A DNA stretch of 64,000 nucleotides from Pseudomonas fluorescens (GTDB lineage: Bacteria > Pseudomonadota > Gammaproteobacteria > Pseudomonadales > Pseudomonadaceae), in assembly GCF_002022275.1 (NCBI RefSeq), contig NZ_MSDF01000014.1, forward strand, positions 1-64,000, read 5' to 3'. The notes under the pieces are model-generated. The model saw only the letters and a list, made by a program, of their open reading frames with translations. It did no database searches and was not told where the DNA came from. The position numbers and the translations under genes were made by a program. Positions 29,353-41,079 of this stretch are shown here, in pieces. How positions within the stretch are numbered: position 1 is the first letter of the stretch; each line of letters starts with the position of its first letter.

Positions 29353-30327
29353 ATGCCCTTTTTCCACCGTTCGGCACTGCCAGCATTGTGCCTGTCGCTG
29401 CTATTTACCAGCGCCTTTTCTGTTCAGGCCGCCGACGCACCTGCGCCCGCCGCTGAAAAACCGGCTGAGCGCCAGCCCCTGCCCGACCGTAGCGCGCAAG
29501 AAGCCAGCGCCCTCGAGCGGCAGATCCCGCAACACGAGCAGCAACAATTGCAGGCGGGCAGTGACTCATTCCTCGCCCTGTGGAAACCGGCCAACAGCGC
29601 CGAGCCCGAAGGTGTGGTGATTATCGTGCCGGGCGCAGGCGAAAGTGCTGACTGGCCGCAAGCAATCGCGCCACTGCGCAACAAATTGCCGGACGCCAGC
29701 TGGGGCACCCTCAGTCTTTCGTTACCGGATGTGAACATGGACACCCTCCCGCCACGGGTCATGGAACCTCCCAAGGCTGCCGTCGATACCAGCAGCAAAG
29801 ACGGCAGCACCGCCGCCAAACCTATCGAGCAAGCCGCCAGCGCTGAAGCTGAAGGCACTGACCCGGCCGTGGTGCCGGGCGCCGATGAGCAAGACAACAC
29901 CGACGCCAAGCGCATTTTCGACCGCATCGATGCCGCCGTGGCCTTCGCCCAGACCCAGAGCGCGCGCAGCGTAGTGTTGCTCGGCCATGGCACCGGTGCC
30001 TGGTGGGCCGCGCGTTACTTGAGCGAGAAGCAACCGGCCCAGGTGCAAAAGCTGGTGATGGTGGCGGGTAAAACGCCTGCGGGCCGTCAGCCGGATCTGC
30101 AACAACTGGCCCCGGCGCTGAAAGTACCGACGGCGGATGTGTTTTATCAGGATGGCGAGCAGGATCGCAAAAATGCATTGGCGCGGGTTCAGGCGGCCAA
30201 GCGTGCGAAGAATACGGGCTATAAACAGGTGTCACTCAAGGCCGTGCCCGGCGACAGTTCGGCCGAGCAGGAACAGTTGTATCGGCGGGTTCGTGGGTGG
30301 TTGAGTCCGCAGGCTGCTGCCGACTGA
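29353..30327 (+). CDS. DUF3530 alpha/beta-hydrolase-like secreted protein
   Basis: A 324-residue protein with a cleavable signal peptide (ends SVQAADA) and a Pro/Gln-rich segment, then an alpha/beta-hydrolase-like fold: VVIIVPGAGESADWP, SWGTLSLSLPD, and a nucleophile-elbow-like VVLLGHGTGAWWAARYL, where the usual GxSxG serine is replaced by His-Gly-Thr. That makes classical esterase activity doubtful. It is divergent from agtS and has a REPIN behind it. Function unknown. Confidence 0.75.
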   Translation: MPFFHRSALPALCLSLLFTSAFSVQAADAPAPAAEKPAERQPLPDRSAQEASALERQIPQHEQQQLQAGSDSFLALWKPANSAEPEGVVIIVPGAGESADWPQAIAPLRNKLPDASWGTLSLSLPDVNMDTLPPRVMEPPKAAVDTSSKDGSTAAKPIEQAASAEAEGTDPAVVPGADEQDNTDAKRIFDRIDAAVAFAQTQSARSVVLLGHGTGAWWAARYLSEKQPAQVQKLVMVAGKTPAGRQPDLQQLAPALKVPTADVFYQDGEQDRKNALARVQAAKRAKNTGYKQVSLKAVPGDSSAEQEQLYRRVRGWLSPQAAAD

Positions 30328-30351
30328 TTTAAAGGTGATAACCCGATCAAC

Positions 30352-30438
30352 TGTGGGAGCTGGCTTGCCTGCGATAGCATCACTGCGGTGCAACTGACAC
30401 ACCGAGGTGCTTGCATCGCAGGCAAGCCAGCTCCCACA
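30352..30438. repeat. REPIN between the DUF3530 gene and djlA
   Basis: The GGGAGCTGGCTTGCC arms are intact, with a different inner loop (CACTGCGGTG...CACACCGAGGTG). It lies between convergent genes. Confidence 0.92.
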
Positions 30439-30470
30439 GGGTATTGGGTTATCAGGTCGAACCGAGGTAA

Positions 30471-31238
30471 CTACCGAAAATCCCGCCGCTCGCGAATCAA
30501 CGTATAGGCGTTATGCAATTCACGCGTCCGTTCGGTCGCCTCGTGCACCTGCGCAGGGCTGGCACCACTGCCGGCAATTTTGTCCGGATGGTGACGGCTG
30601 AGCAGGCGGCGATACGCCCGCTTGATCACTGATGGCTCGGTGGTGGACGTCACCCCCAGCATTCGCAACGCGTCCTGATAAGCCCCGGCACGGTTAGCCA
30701 GCGGCTTGCGCTCCTGAACATAGTCAGACGCCAACGCCTTGAGCTGTTGCGGTGTCCAGCCCAGCCATTTGCCCCACAGCTCGATCAAGTCGCGCTCGGC
30801 GTCATCTGCCCGGCCATCCGCCCAGGCCATGCGCCAGCACGCGCGCAGCACCCCTTCGGCGGCATGGGGCTGGGCCTTGAGTACGCGCAAATAAGTGCGC
30901 ACCCGATCCGAGCCAGACTTGCCGCGATTAAATGCCGAAATAGCCCGACGCCGGGCCGGCTCGGTCATGTCCAGCGAGCGCATCTCCAGGCGCGCCTGCT
31001 GGATATGCCCATCCACGACCCGGCCATTACTTTTGGCCAGGCGCCCCAACAGCACAAACAGTAATTCGTCATTGCGCAACGCCGGGCGACCGCCCAAACG
31101 CTCGCGCAACTGCGCCCAGCTTTGCAATTGCAGGCGGCGGTCCAGCGCCTGCCCCAGCAGTGCACCCAACAAAGCCCCCGGAATACTGGCAACGGCAAAG
31201 CCAGCCCCGGCGCCGATCAGCGTCCCTGGCCACAACAT
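30471..31238 (-). CDS. djlA: Co-chaperone DjlA-like membrane J-protein
   Basis: A 255-residue type III DnaJ-like protein. An N-terminal glycine-rich membrane segment (GAGAGFAVASIPGALLGALLG) is followed by a TerB-like helical domain (about 55-170) and a C-terminal J domain with the HPD motif in RLLSRHHPDK. In E. coli DjlA stimulates DnaK ATPase and affects capsule signalling. It ends the murU-amgK run on the minus strand, starting 1 base after the murU stop. Confidence 0.88.
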   Translation of the reverse strand: MLWPGTLIGAGAGFAVASIPGALLGALLGQALDRRLQLQSWAQLRERLGGRPALRNDELLFVLLGRLAKSNGRVVDGHIQQARLEMRSLDMTEPARRRAISAFNRGKSGSDRVRTYLRVLKAQPHAAEGVLRACWRMAWADGRADDAERDLIELWGKWLGWTPQQLKALASDYVQERKPLANRAGAYQDALRMLGVTSTTEPSVIKRAYRRLLSRHHPDKIAGSGASPAQVHEATERTRELHNAYTLIRERRDFR

Positions 31239-31239
31239 C

Positions 31240-32936
<1,697 letters not shown>

Positions 32937-33066
32937 TACAAGGGTCTCCGACGGCGCTAGCCGTCAAGCGGGTCATGCTTTATTATCACGCATCTTTTTC
33001 AGACCATCGAGAGGCGTGCGGCCCACACCGCGGGCAGATGGCACGCAGGAAGCCCGGACTAATAAG

Positions 33067-35868
33067 ATGGCATTGAAATCCCCCGCGTTTCGTAGAAAAT
33101 TTCCGTTGCTGGTAACCGGCAGTCTGCTGGCCATGCAACCTTTCGCCACCTCATTCGTGGTCGCCGCGGAACAGTATGACTGCTCAGTCTCTGCTTCGGG
33201 TGCCTGGGATTGCGCGCCGAAAACCGCCGCAGCCCCATTACCACCGCGCCCGGTGCATGACGGTGCAGCCGTCAGTGCTGCCGGCGACACGGCCCAGGCC
33301 GCCGCTGGCGGCACTGCCGCGGCCGAGCCGAAGACCGCGCTCGTTACCGAAGCCAAGGGCCGTGGCCTGCGTTCGCGCAGTGCCGACTACAGCCACCTGG
33401 ACTGGGTGCCCCGCGATAAGCTGACCGCAGCCCAACTGGCTGAAACCGGCCCTTATTGCTCCGGCGCGTACATCGAGCCGATGCGTCCTGGCATGAACGA
33501 CAAGACGAACAAGAGCGATGCGCCGACCTTCATCGGTGCCAAGGTCTCTCGTTACGAGCAGGAACAACAAGTCGCGACCCTGGCCGGTGACGTCGTCATG
33601 CGCCAGGGCAGCATGCAGCTGGAGGCTCAGGAAGCCAGCCTGTATCAGGCCGAAAACCGTGGCGAGCTGAACGGTGATGTCCGTCTGCGCGACAACGGCG
33701 CCCTGATCGTCGGCGACCACGCCCAGGTTCAGCTCGATACCGGCGCGGCCCAGATCGACAATGCCGAATACGTGCTGCACAAATCGCGTGTCCGCGGTAA
33801 CGCGCTGTACGCCAAGCGTGCCGAGAACGCGATCATCCGTCTCAAGGACGGTACGTACACCACCTGTGAGCCGGACAGCAACGCCTGGCAGCTCAAAGGC
33901 AACAACATCACGTTGAACCCGGCCACCGGTTTCGGTACGGCGACCAACGCGACGTTGCGGATCAAGAACATTCCGATCCTGTACACCCCGTATATCTATT
34001 TCCCGATCGACGACCGTCGTCAGTCCGGCTTCCTGCCGCCAAGCTTCAGCACTGGCAGCGAAACCGGCTTCACACTGGTTACGCCGTACTACTTCAACCT
34101 GGCACCGAACTACGACGCCACGTTGTATCCGCAGTACATGACCAAGCGCGGCATGATGGTTGAGGGCGAATTCCGCTACCTCACCAAATCCAGCGAAGGT
34201 CAGTTCGGCGGCGCGTACCTGAATGACGATAACGACGAGCGGAAGAACCAGACCGATTACGAAAAAACCCGCTACATGATCAATTGGCAGCATAAAGGCG
34301 GGCTGGATTCGCGGCTGACGACGCAGGTTGACTACACCAACATCAGCGATCCTTACTTTTTCCAGGATCTGAAGACGTTCGAAGAAGGTGTTAAATCCCA
34401 GGATTACGTGAACCAGCAAGGTTCCGTGACCTATAGCGGCGACTCGTATCAGGCGCGCTTGAACCTCCAGGCGTATCAACTGGCGACCGTTTCGCAGATC
34501 ACTCCATACGACCGTTTGCCGCAGATCACCTTCAACGGTGCACTGCCTTATCATCCGGGCGGGCTGAACTTCGACTATCAAACCGAAGCAGTGCGGTTTG
34601 ATCGAGACCTTGAGAAAGGTGATTTTACCGACGAAGACGGGAATGTGACCTCGCGTCTCGATAACAACGTTTTGGGCTTGAACCGCGCCAATGGCACGCG
34701 CTTGACTGCAGCACCAAGCGTATCTCTGCCGTTGAACTGGACCTACGGGTTCATCACGCCAAAGCTTAAATATGTCTATACCAAGTACGATCTTGATTTG
34801 GACAATACCGGCAAGAATGACCTGTTGATTAATCGATTCGGCGCCTCTGCGCTGGGTGAGTCGTTCAACAGCTCCCAAGACCGCGCCGTACCAATTGCCA
34901 GTATCGACAGCGGCCTGTACTTCGACCGCAACACTGACTGGTTCGGCAGCAATTACCGTCAAACACTGGAACCACGTCTGTTCTATCTCTACGTACCAAA
35001 TAAAGATCAGAAAGACATTCCAGTCTTCGACACCAGCGAGACCCCGTTCAGCTTCGATTCGTTGTTCCGCGATAACCGCTTCAGTGGTGGTGACCGTATT
35101 GGTGACGAAAACAAACTGTCGCTGGGCCTGACCAGCCGCTGGATTCAAGACAACGGTTTCGAGCGCCAACGTGTCAGCATCGGTCAAGCGGTGTACTTCA
35201 AGGATCGCGAAGTACAGCTGCCGGGTATTGACGCGGCAACCCGCGACGACGCACACGAAGATGTCTCGCCGATTGCTCTGGACTACTCGTTCCGGTTTAA
35301 CCGTGACTGGCGCGCCACTGCGGACTACAACTGGGACCCTACCAGCCACAGCCCACGCTCTGGCAGTGCGATGTTCCACTACCAGCCGGAAGACAACCCG
35401 AACAAGGTTATCAACCTCGGTTATCGCTATCGCAACGACCAGGTTGTTTACAACCAATTGACCGGCAAATGGCAATTCGGCGGCGACTATGGCAGCGCAT
35501 CCGATCCGTCCACCTTCATCAAGGATTACTACAAAATCCAGCAACACGACTTCTCGATGATGTGGCCGATCGTTCCGCAGTGGAACCTGATCACCCGCTG
35601 GCAGTATGACTATGCCCGCAACCGTACCCTGGAAGCCTTCGGTGGCTTCGAGTACGACAACTGCTGCTGGAAATTGCGCGTCATCAACCGCTACTGGGTT
35701 TCCAACGACGAATATACCCAGATCGCCCCCCTTAACGAAAAGGGTGACCACGGGCTCTTCTTCCAGATCGTCCTTAAAGGACTCGGCGGCCTGACTGGCG
35801 CCAAGGTAGAGAGCTTCCTCGACAAAGGCATTGAAGGTTATCGTGAACGTGAAGATCAAGCTTTCTGA
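33067..35868 (+). CDS. lptD: LPS assembly outer-membrane protein LptD
   Basis: Outer-membrane beta-barrel (933 residues) that inserts LPS at the surface with LptE. After a signal sequence (cut near FVVAA) come an N-terminal OstA-like domain (about 150-300: [24 protein letters not shown]) that joins the periplasmic bridge, and a large C-terminal barrel. Cysteines near the N-terminus and the CC pair in [10 protein letters not shown] near the C-terminus fit the inter-domain disulfides. Start at MALKSPAF; a longer frame upstream reads through the amgK side. It begins the lptD-surA-pdxA-rsmA-apaG-apaH-glpE run. Confidence 0.95.
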   Translation: MALKSPAFRRKFPLLVTGSLLAMQPFATSFVVAAEQYDCSVSASGAWDCAPKTAAAPLPPRPVHDGAAVSAAGDTAQAAAGGTAAAEPKTALVTEAKGRGLRSRSADYSHLDWVPRDKLTAAQLAETGPYCSGAYIEPMRPGMNDKTNKSDAPTFIGAKVSRYEQEQQVATLAGDVVMRQGSMQLEAQEASLYQAENRGELNGDVRLRDNGALIVGDHAQVQLDTGAAQIDNAEYVLHKSRVRGNALYAKRAENAIIRLKDGTYTTCEPDSNAWQLKGNNITLNPATGFGTATNATLRIKNIPILYTPYIYFPIDDRRQSGFLPPSFSTGSETGFTLVTPYYFNLAPNYDATLYPQYMTKRGMMVEGEFRYLTKSSEGQFGGAYLNDDNDERKNQTDYEKTRYMINWQHKGGLDSRLTTQVDYTNISDPYFFQDLKTFEEGVKSQDYVNQQGSVTYSGDSYQARLNLQAYQLATVSQITPYDRLPQITFNGALPYHPGGLNFDYQTEAVRFDRDLEKGDFTDEDGNVTSRLDNNVLGLNRANGTRLTAAPSVSLPLNWTYGFITPKLKYVYTKYDLDLDNTGKNDLLINRFGASALGESFNSSQDRAVPIASIDSGLYFDRNTDWFGSNYRQTLEPRLFYLYVPNKDQKDIPVFDTSETPFSFDSLFRDNRFSGGDRIGDENKLSLGLTSRWIQDNGFERQRVSIGQAVYFKDREVQLPGIDAATRDDAHEDVSPIALDYSFRFNRDWRATADYNWDPTSHSPRSGSAMFHYQPEDNPNKVINLGYRYRNDQVVYNQLTGKWQFGGDYGSASDPSTFIKDYYKIQQHDFSMMWPIVPQWNLITRWQYDYARNRTLEAFGGFEYDNCCWKLRVINRYWVSNDEYTQIAPLNEKGDHGLFFQIVLKGLGGLTGAKVESFLDKGIEGYREREDQAF

Positions 35869-37183
35869 TTGTCTGCGCCCGCTCGTACTGGGCGCGCTGT
35901 TCCTGGGGACCGCTTCGGCACACGCTGCGGTTCAGCAACTGGATAAAGTGGCCGCCATCGTCGATAACGACGTGATCATGCAGAGCCAACTGGACCAACG
36001 GGTCAAGGAAGTTCAGCAATCCATCGCCAAGCGCGGTGGTGGCGTGCCGCCTACCAGCGTGCTGGAGCCGCAGGTGCTGGAACGCCTGATCGTCGAAAAC
36101 CTGCAACTGCAGATCGGCGATCGCTCGGGCATCCGTATTTCGGACGAAGAACTGAACCAGGCCGTTGGCACCATCGCTCAGCGTAACAACATGAGCATTG
36201 ACCAGTTCCGCGCCGCTCTGGCTCACGACGGCCTGTCCTATGAGGACGCGCGTGACCAGATCAAGCGTGAAATGATCATCAGCCGTGTGCGTCAGCGCCG
36301 TGTGGCCGAGCGGGTTCAGGTGTCGGAGCAGGAAGTGAAGAACTTCCTCGCGTCGGACCTTGGCAAGCAGCAGCTTTCTGAAGAACTGCACCTGGCCAAC
36401 ATCCTGATCCCTACTCCGGACAGCGCCAACGCCGAGCAGCTCAATGCCGCCGCCGCAAAAACTCAGGCTGTTTATGACCGCCTGAAAGCCGGCGCCGACT
36501 TCTCCCAGACCGCCATTGCCGTGTCCGGCAGTGACAACGCCCTCGACGGTGGTGATATGGGCTGGCGTAAAGCCGCTCAACTGCCTCCTCCGTTTGACCG
36601 CGAGTTGAGCGCCATGGAAGTGGGCGGTATTACTCAGCCGGCCCGCACTCCAGGTGGTTTCATCATCCTCAAGTTGCTGGGCAAACGTGGCGGCGAGACC
36701 TCGCTGAAAGACGAAGTTCATGTTCGTCACATCCTGGTCAAACCAAGCGAAATCCGCACTGAAGCGCAAACCAAGGAATTGGCCCAGAAGATCTATGACC
36801 GTATCGAAGGCGGTGAAGATTTCGCCACCTTGGCCAAGAGCTTCTCGGAAGACCCGGGTTCTGCCCTCAACGGTGGCGACCTGAACTGGATCGACCCGAA
36901 GGCGTTGGTGCCGGAGTTCCAGGACGTCATGGCCAAGACCCCGCAAGGCGTTCTGTCCAAGCCGTTCAAGACCCAATACGGCTGGCATGTGCTGGAAGTC
37001 CTTGGCCGTCGCGCCACCGACAACACCACGCAAGCCCGCGAGCAACAAGCACTGACCGTATTGCGTAACCGCAAATACGACGAAGAGCTGCAAACCTGGT
37101 TGCGTCAGATCCGTGACGAAGCCTACGTGGAAAACAAGCTGCCCGCCGCCGAGCAAACAGGCGCGGATCAGGCCACTCAGTGA
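35849..37183 (+). CDS. surA: Periplasmic chaperone/peptidyl-prolyl isomerase SurA
   Basis: Outer-membrane protein chaperone. A signal peptide (ends ASAHA) precedes the N-terminal chaperone domain ([22 protein letters not shown]), two parvulin domains ([12 protein letters not shown] and [15 protein letters not shown]) and a C-terminal helix. The start is uncertain: I take the GTG giving [11 protein letters not shown], which matches the family start and gives about 444 residues; GTG at 35843 or TTG at 35831 are alternatives. All overlap the lptD end, so translation coupling is likely. SurA helps LptD fold, which fits the arrangement. Confidence 0.93.
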   Translation: MKIKLSDCLRPLVLGALFLGTASAHAAVQQLDKVAAIVDNDVIMQSQLDQRVKEVQQSIAKRGGGVPPTSVLEPQVLERLIVENLQLQIGDRSGIRISDEELNQAVGTIAQRNNMSIDQFRAALAHDGLSYEDARDQIKREMIISRVRQRRVAERVQVSEQEVKNFLASDLGKQQLSEELHLANILIPTPDSANAEQLNAAAAKTQAVYDRLKAGADFSQTAIAVSGSDNALDGGDMGWRKAAQLPPPFDRELSAMEVGGITQPARTPGGFIILKLLGKRGGETSLKDEVHVRHILVKPSEIRTEAQTKELAQKIYDRIEGGEDFATLAKSFSEDPGSALNGGDLNWIDPKALVPEFQDVMAKTPQGVLSKPFKTQYGWHVLEVLGRRATDNTTQAREQQALTVLRNRKYDEELQTWLRQIRDEAYVENKLPAAEQTGADQATQ

Positions 37184-38169
37184 AACCCCAGCGTTTCGCG
37201 GTAACACCCGGCGAGCCGGCCGGCATTGGTCCAGACCTGTGCCTGCTACTCGCCTCGCAACCTCAGCCACACCCCCTGATCGCCATTACCAGCCGCGACT
37301 TGCTCATTGAGCGGGCCGCGCAGCTGGGTGTGGCTGTCAACTTGCTGGATGTGGCGCCGGGCAACTGGCCCGATGTTCCCGCACCCGCAGGCAGCCTGTA
37401 TGTGTGGGACACCCCACTTGCGGCCAACGTGGTGGCCGGGAGGCTGGACAAGGCCAATGCGGCTTTCGTGCTGGAAACCCTGACCCGCGCAGGGCGTGGC
37501 TGTATCGACGGCGATTTTGCCGGCATGATCACTGCCCCGGTGCACAAGGGCGTGATCAACGAATCCGGGATCGCCTTTTCCGGCCACACCGAATTCCTTG
37601 CCGAACTGACCCACACCGCTCAAGTAGTGATGATGCTCGCGACGCGCGGCCTGCGCGTGGCCCTGGTGACAACGCATCTGCCGCTGCGTGATATCGCCGA
37701 CGCCATCACCGCCGAACGTGTGGAACGTGTCACGCGCATCCTGCACGCCGACCTGCAACAGAAATTCGGCATCGCCCAACCGCGCATCCTGGTCTGCGGG
37801 CTCAACCCGCACGCCGGTGAAGGCGGCCACCTGGGCCGTGAAGAAATCGACATCATTGAACCGACCTTGGAGCGTTTGCGCCAAGAAGGCATGGACCTGC
37901 GTGGCCCATTGCCTGCGGACACTCTGTTTACCCCCAAATATCTGGAGCACTGCGACGCAGTGCTGGCGATGTACCATGACCAGGGGCTGCCCGTGCTGAA
38001 GTACAAAGGCTTCGGCGCCGCCGTCAACGTGACACTGGGCCTGCCGATCATCCGCACCTCCGTCGACCATGGCACTGCCCTGGACCTGGCAGGTAGCGGC
38101 AAGATCGATACCGGCAGCCTGCACGTGGCCCTGGAAACCGCCTATCAGATGGCCGAGACCCGTATATGA
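37180..38169 (+). CDS. pdxA: 4-hydroxythreonine-4-phosphate dehydrogenase
   Basis: NAD-dependent enzyme of pyridoxal phosphate synthesis, 329 residues, starting at GTG that overlaps the surA stop. Motifs are [40 protein letters not shown] (metal His), [17 protein letters not shown] and [18 protein letters not shown]. It overlaps rsmA by 4 bases. Confidence 0.96.
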   Translation: MKPQRFAVTPGEPAGIGPDLCLLLASQPQPHPLIAITSRDLLIERAAQLGVAVNLLDVAPGNWPDVPAPAGSLYVWDTPLAANVVAGRLDKANAAFVLETLTRAGRGCIDGDFAGMITAPVHKGVINESGIAFSGHTEFLAELTHTAQVVMMLATRGLRVALVTTHLPLRDIADAITAERVERVTRILHADLQQKFGIAQPRILVCGLNPHAGEGGHLGREEIDIIEPTLERLRQEGMDLRGPLPADTLFTPKYLEHCDAVLAMYHDQGLPVLKYKGFGAAVNVTLGLPIIRTSVDHGTALDLAGSGKIDTGSLHVALETAYQMAETRI

Positions 38170-38978
38170 CTGAGCATTACCAACACCGAGCGCGCAAGCG
38201 CTTCGGGCAAAACTTCCTGCACGACGCTGGCGTAATCGACCGCATCCTGCGCTCCATCCACGCCAAGCCGGAAGACCGCTTGCTGGAAATCGGCCCGGGC
38301 CAAGGCGCGCTGACCAAGGGCCTGCTCAACAGTGGCGGCCAGCTGGACGTGGTTGAACTGGACAAGGACCTGATCCCGATCCTCAACCAGCAGTTCGCCG
38401 GCCAGCCCAACTTCAATCTGCACCAGGGCGATGCACTGAAGTTCGACTTCAACAGCCTGAATGCCGCGCCGAACAGCCTGCGCGTTGTCGGCAACCTGCC
38501 GTACAACATCTCCACGCCGCTGATTTTCCACCTGCTGAACAACGCCGGGATCATCCGCGACATGCACTTCATGCTGCAAAAAGAAGTGGTTGAGCGTTTG
38601 GCGGCGGGCCCTGGCGGTGGTGATTGGGGTCGCCTGTCGATCATGGTTCAGTACCATTGCCGCGTGGAACACCTGTTCAACGTCGGCCCTGGCGCGTTCA
38701 ACCCGCCGCCGAAGGTCGACTCGGCCATCGTGCGCCTGGTACCGCACGCGGTGCTGCCGCACCCGGCCAAGGACCACAAGTTGCTGGAGCGCGTGGTACG
38801 CGAAGCGTTCAACCAACGCCGCAAGACCCTGCGCAACACGCTCAAAGCCCTGCTGAGCAACGCGGAAATCGAAGCCGCCGGCGTCGATGGCAGCCTGCGT
38901 CCCGAGCAACTGGACCTGGCCGCGTTTGTGCGACTGGCTGACCAGCTTGCCATCCAGCCTGCCCCAGCAGCCGAATAA
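38166..38978 (+). CDS. rsmA: 16S rRNA dimethyladenosine methyltransferase
   Basis: KsgA/RsmA dimethylates A1518 and A1519 of 16S rRNA. The 270-residue protein has [15 protein letters not shown], the SAM-binding [15 protein letters not shown] and the catalytic [10 protein letters not shown], and [14 protein letters not shown] near the C-terminus. The PFLU-type gene order pdxA-rsmA-apaG is standard; a REPIN-like repeat separates it from apaG here. Confidence 0.97.
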   Translation: MTEHYQHRARKRFGQNFLHDAGVIDRILRSIHAKPEDRLLEIGPGQGALTKGLLNSGGQLDVVELDKDLIPILNQQFAGQPNFNLHQGDALKFDFNSLNAAPNSLRVVGNLPYNISTPLIFHLLNNAGIIRDMHFMLQKEVVERLAAGPGGGDWGRLSIMVQYHCRVEHLFNVGPGAFNPPPKVDSAIVRLVPHAVLPHPAKDHKLLERVVREAFNQRRKTLRNTLKALLSNAEIEAAGVDGSLRPEQLDLAAFVRLADQLAIQPAPAAE

Positions 38979-38995
38979 ACGGCAACTCGATACCC

Positions 38996-39086
38996 ATGTG
39001 GGAGCGGGCTTGCCCGCGATAGCGGACTATCAGTCGACATACCATTGACTGACCCACCGCCATCGCGGGCAAGCCCGCTCCCACAT
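38996..39086. repeat. REPIN, GGGAGCGGGCTTGCCCGCG type
   Basis: Arms ATGTGGGAGCGGGCTTGCCC... and the complement ending CCCACAT at 39086 form a second repeat class, with GCGGGC in place of GCTGGC. The inner loop has CAGTCGACATACCATTGACTG. It lies between rsmA and apaG. Confidence 0.9.
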
Positions 39087-39223
39087 TTGTCCTGCGTCAT
39101 ACTGAAAGCGCTCGCTAGGCCATTGCGCCCAAGAGCCAGACAGCATGTCTGGCCTAGTGCCCTGCTCATGGCCTAGACTGATCCGCATCTGCTGTCCTCC
39201 GCTTTGCTTTTAAGGCCTCTTGC

Positions 39224-39604
39224 ATGTCCGATCCTCGCTATCAGATCGACGTCAGCGTCGTCACCCGCTTCCTCGCGGACCAATCGCAACCTGACCAGAA
39301 CCGCTTTGCCTTTGCCTACACCATCACGGTGAAGAACAACGGCCAGGTGCCGGCCAAGCTGCTGTCGCGCCACTGGGTGATCACCGACGGTGACGGCCAG
39401 GTCGAGGAAGTACGCGGCGCAGGCGTGGTGGGTCAGCAACCGTTGATCGACATCGGCGCCAGCCACACTTACAGCAGCGGCACGGTCATGACCTCCAAGG
39501 TCGGTACCATGCAAGGCTCGTATCAGATGAAGGCGACCGACGGGAAACTGTTCGACGCCATCATCGCGCCCTTCCGCCTTGCAGTGCCGGGAGCCCTGCA
39601 CTGA
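39224..39604 (+). CDS. apaG: Co2+/Mg2+ efflux-associated protein ApaG
   Basis: DUF525 fibronectin-like fold protein, 126 residues. It has [52 protein letters not shown] and TMQGSYQM. ApaG is genetically linked to cobalt resistance in enterics; the biochemical role is unsettled. Its stop overlaps the apaH ATG. Confidence 0.94.
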   Translation: MSDPRYQIDVSVVTRFLADQSQPDQNRFAFAYTITVKNNGQVPAKLLSRHWVITDGDGQVEEVRGAGVVGQQPLIDIGASHTYSSGTVMTSKVGTMQGSYQMKATDGKLFDAIIAPFRLAVPGALH

Positions 39605-40455
39605 TGGCGACGTATGCGGTCGGTGACCTGCAAGGCTGTCTGGAACCCCTCAAGTGCTTGCTGGACCGCGTGGCCTTCGACCCGGCGAAAGATCGCCTGT
39701 GGTTGGTCGGCGATCTGGTCAACCGTGGCCCCGAGTCCCTGGAAACCCTGCGCTACTTATATAGCTTGCGCGATTCCCTGGTGTGCGTGCTGGGCAACCA
39801 TGACCTGCACTTGCTGGCGGCCGGCAATAATATTGAGCGCCTGAAGAAAGGCGACACCCTGCGCGAAATCCTTGAGGCGCCCGACCGCGCCCCACTGCTC
39901 GACTGGCTGCGTAGGCAAAAGCTCATGCATTACGACGAAGGCCGCAACATGGCCTTGGTGCATGCCGGCATCCCGCCCCAGTGGACTATCAAGAAAGCCC
40001 TCAAGTGCGCCGCCGAAGTCGAAAGCGCACTGGCCGACGATAACCTCTACACCGCCTACCTCGATGGCATGTACGGCAACGAGCCGGTGAAGTGGGATAA
40101 CGACCTCAGCGGCGTGACCCGTTTGCGCGTGATCACCAACTACTTTACGCGGATGCGCTTTTGCACCGCCGAGGGCAAGCTGGACCTCAAGAGCAAAGAA
40201 GGCGCCGACACCGCGCTGCCCGGCTACAAGCCGTGGTTTGCCCATAAGGAGCGCAAGACCCGTGACACGAAGATCATCTTCGGCCACTGGGCGGCCCTGG
40301 AAGGCAAATGCGACGAACCTGGCGTGTTCGCCCTCGACACCGGTTGCGTGTGGGGGGGCAGCATGACCTTGATGAACATCGACACCGGCGAGCGCTTGAG
40401 CTGCCAGTGTGAATCGCCCCTTTCCGTAACACTGCCGGCCGCCGCCAAGCCCTAG
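39604..40455 (+). CDS. apaH: Diadenosine tetraphosphatase
   Basis: Symmetrical Ap4A hydrolase, 283 residues, of the PPP metallophosphatase fold: [32 protein letters not shown] and the [11 protein letters not shown] and FGHWAALEG motifs. It removes alarmone-like Ap4A and, in E. coli, Np4 RNA caps. It begins with the last base of apaG, and glpE follows 9 bases later. Confidence 0.96.
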   Translation: MATYAVGDLQGCLEPLKCLLDRVAFDPAKDRLWLVGDLVNRGPESLETLRYLYSLRDSLVCVLGNHDLHLLAAGNNIERLKKGDTLREILEAPDRAPLLDWLRRQKLMHYDEGRNMALVHAGIPPQWTIKKALKCAAEVESALADDNLYTAYLDGMYGNEPVKWDNDLSGVTRLRVITNYFTRMRFCTAEGKLDLKSKEGADTALPGYKPWFAHKERKTRDTKIIFGHWAALEGKCDEPGVFALDTGCVWGGSMTLMNIDTGERLSCQCESPLSVTLPAAAKP

Positions 40456-40464
40456 GAGCCTCCC

Positions 40465-40794
40465 ATGAGCGAATTCAAACGTATCCCTCCCGAACAAGCC
40501 CAAGCCCTGCGCGAGAAGGGTGCCGTGGTTGTCGACATCCGGGACCAACCGACCTATGTGGCTGGCCACATCACCGGCGCCCAGCATCTGGACAACGTCA
40601 ACATCGCCGATTTCATCCGCGCCGCCGACCTCGACGCGCCGGTAATCGTGGCCTGCTACCACGGCAATTCCAGCCAGAGCGCGGCGGCCTATCTGATCAG
40701 CCAAGGGTTCTCCGACGTCTACAGCCTGGACGGCGGCTTTGAGCTGTGGCGTACGACCTATCCTGCGGAAATTGCCTCCGGCGATTCGCAATAA
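40465..40794 (+). CDS. glpE: Thiosulfate sulfurtransferase GlpE
   Basis: Single-domain rhodanese of 109 residues. The active-site cysteine C64 is in [13 protein letters not shown], and the N-terminal [17 protein letters not shown] is the usual CH2-type signature. It transfers sulfur from thiosulfate to cyanide or thioredoxin. It is the last gene of the lptD run. Confidence 0.93.
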   Translation: MSEFKRIPPEQAQALREKGAVVVDIRDQPTYVAGHITGAQHLDNVNIADFIRAADLDAPVIVACYHGNSSQSAAAYLISQGFSDVYSLDGGFELWRTTYPAEIASGDSQ

Positions 40795-41079
40795 TTTTTT
40801 TCACACCCCGCTACCCCGCGTGACGCTTGGGCTCGCGCCGTTTCTGACGAACGGCGCAGCCAAACTAATTACATATCCCGCCTTGACCTCCCCGATTCCG
40901 AACTATCCTTAAGCGCAGGCCATCCGAATCAGGGGAGAGCCGGTACACCGGCGTGCGGGTCATCGGTAGCGTTTCAGGGTGTTCTGGGGGGAAAACAGCC
41001 ATGGGCAATCACCCATGGCTGCCAGCATCGACTGATTGATCCGGCGTCGGCTCCACGTATCGAGCGAGGTGACGACGTC
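40795..41079 (+). promoter_or_regulatory. prkA upstream region with hairpins and a possible sigma-S promoter
   Basis: The gap holds an inverted repeat GCCGTT/AACGGC near 40838-40855, a CTATCCT element at 40903-40909 (like the sigma-S -10 consensus) with TTGACC at 40883-40888 only 14-15 bases upstream, a GCCGGT/ACCGGC hairpin at 40939-40952 and a long palindrome CAGCCATGGG / CCCATGGCTG at 40996-41021 in the presumed 5' leader. In E. coli the homologous yeaGH is sigma-S dependent; that assignment here is inference. Confidence 0.45.

Noticed and set aside
33238-35859. A very long open frame opposite lptD (873 codons)
   Set aside because: It lies fully antisense to a clear lptD, has a low-complexity Val/Arg/Ala-rich composition and no known domain. 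Such frames are expected in GC-rich genomes when the sense strand avoids certain codons.
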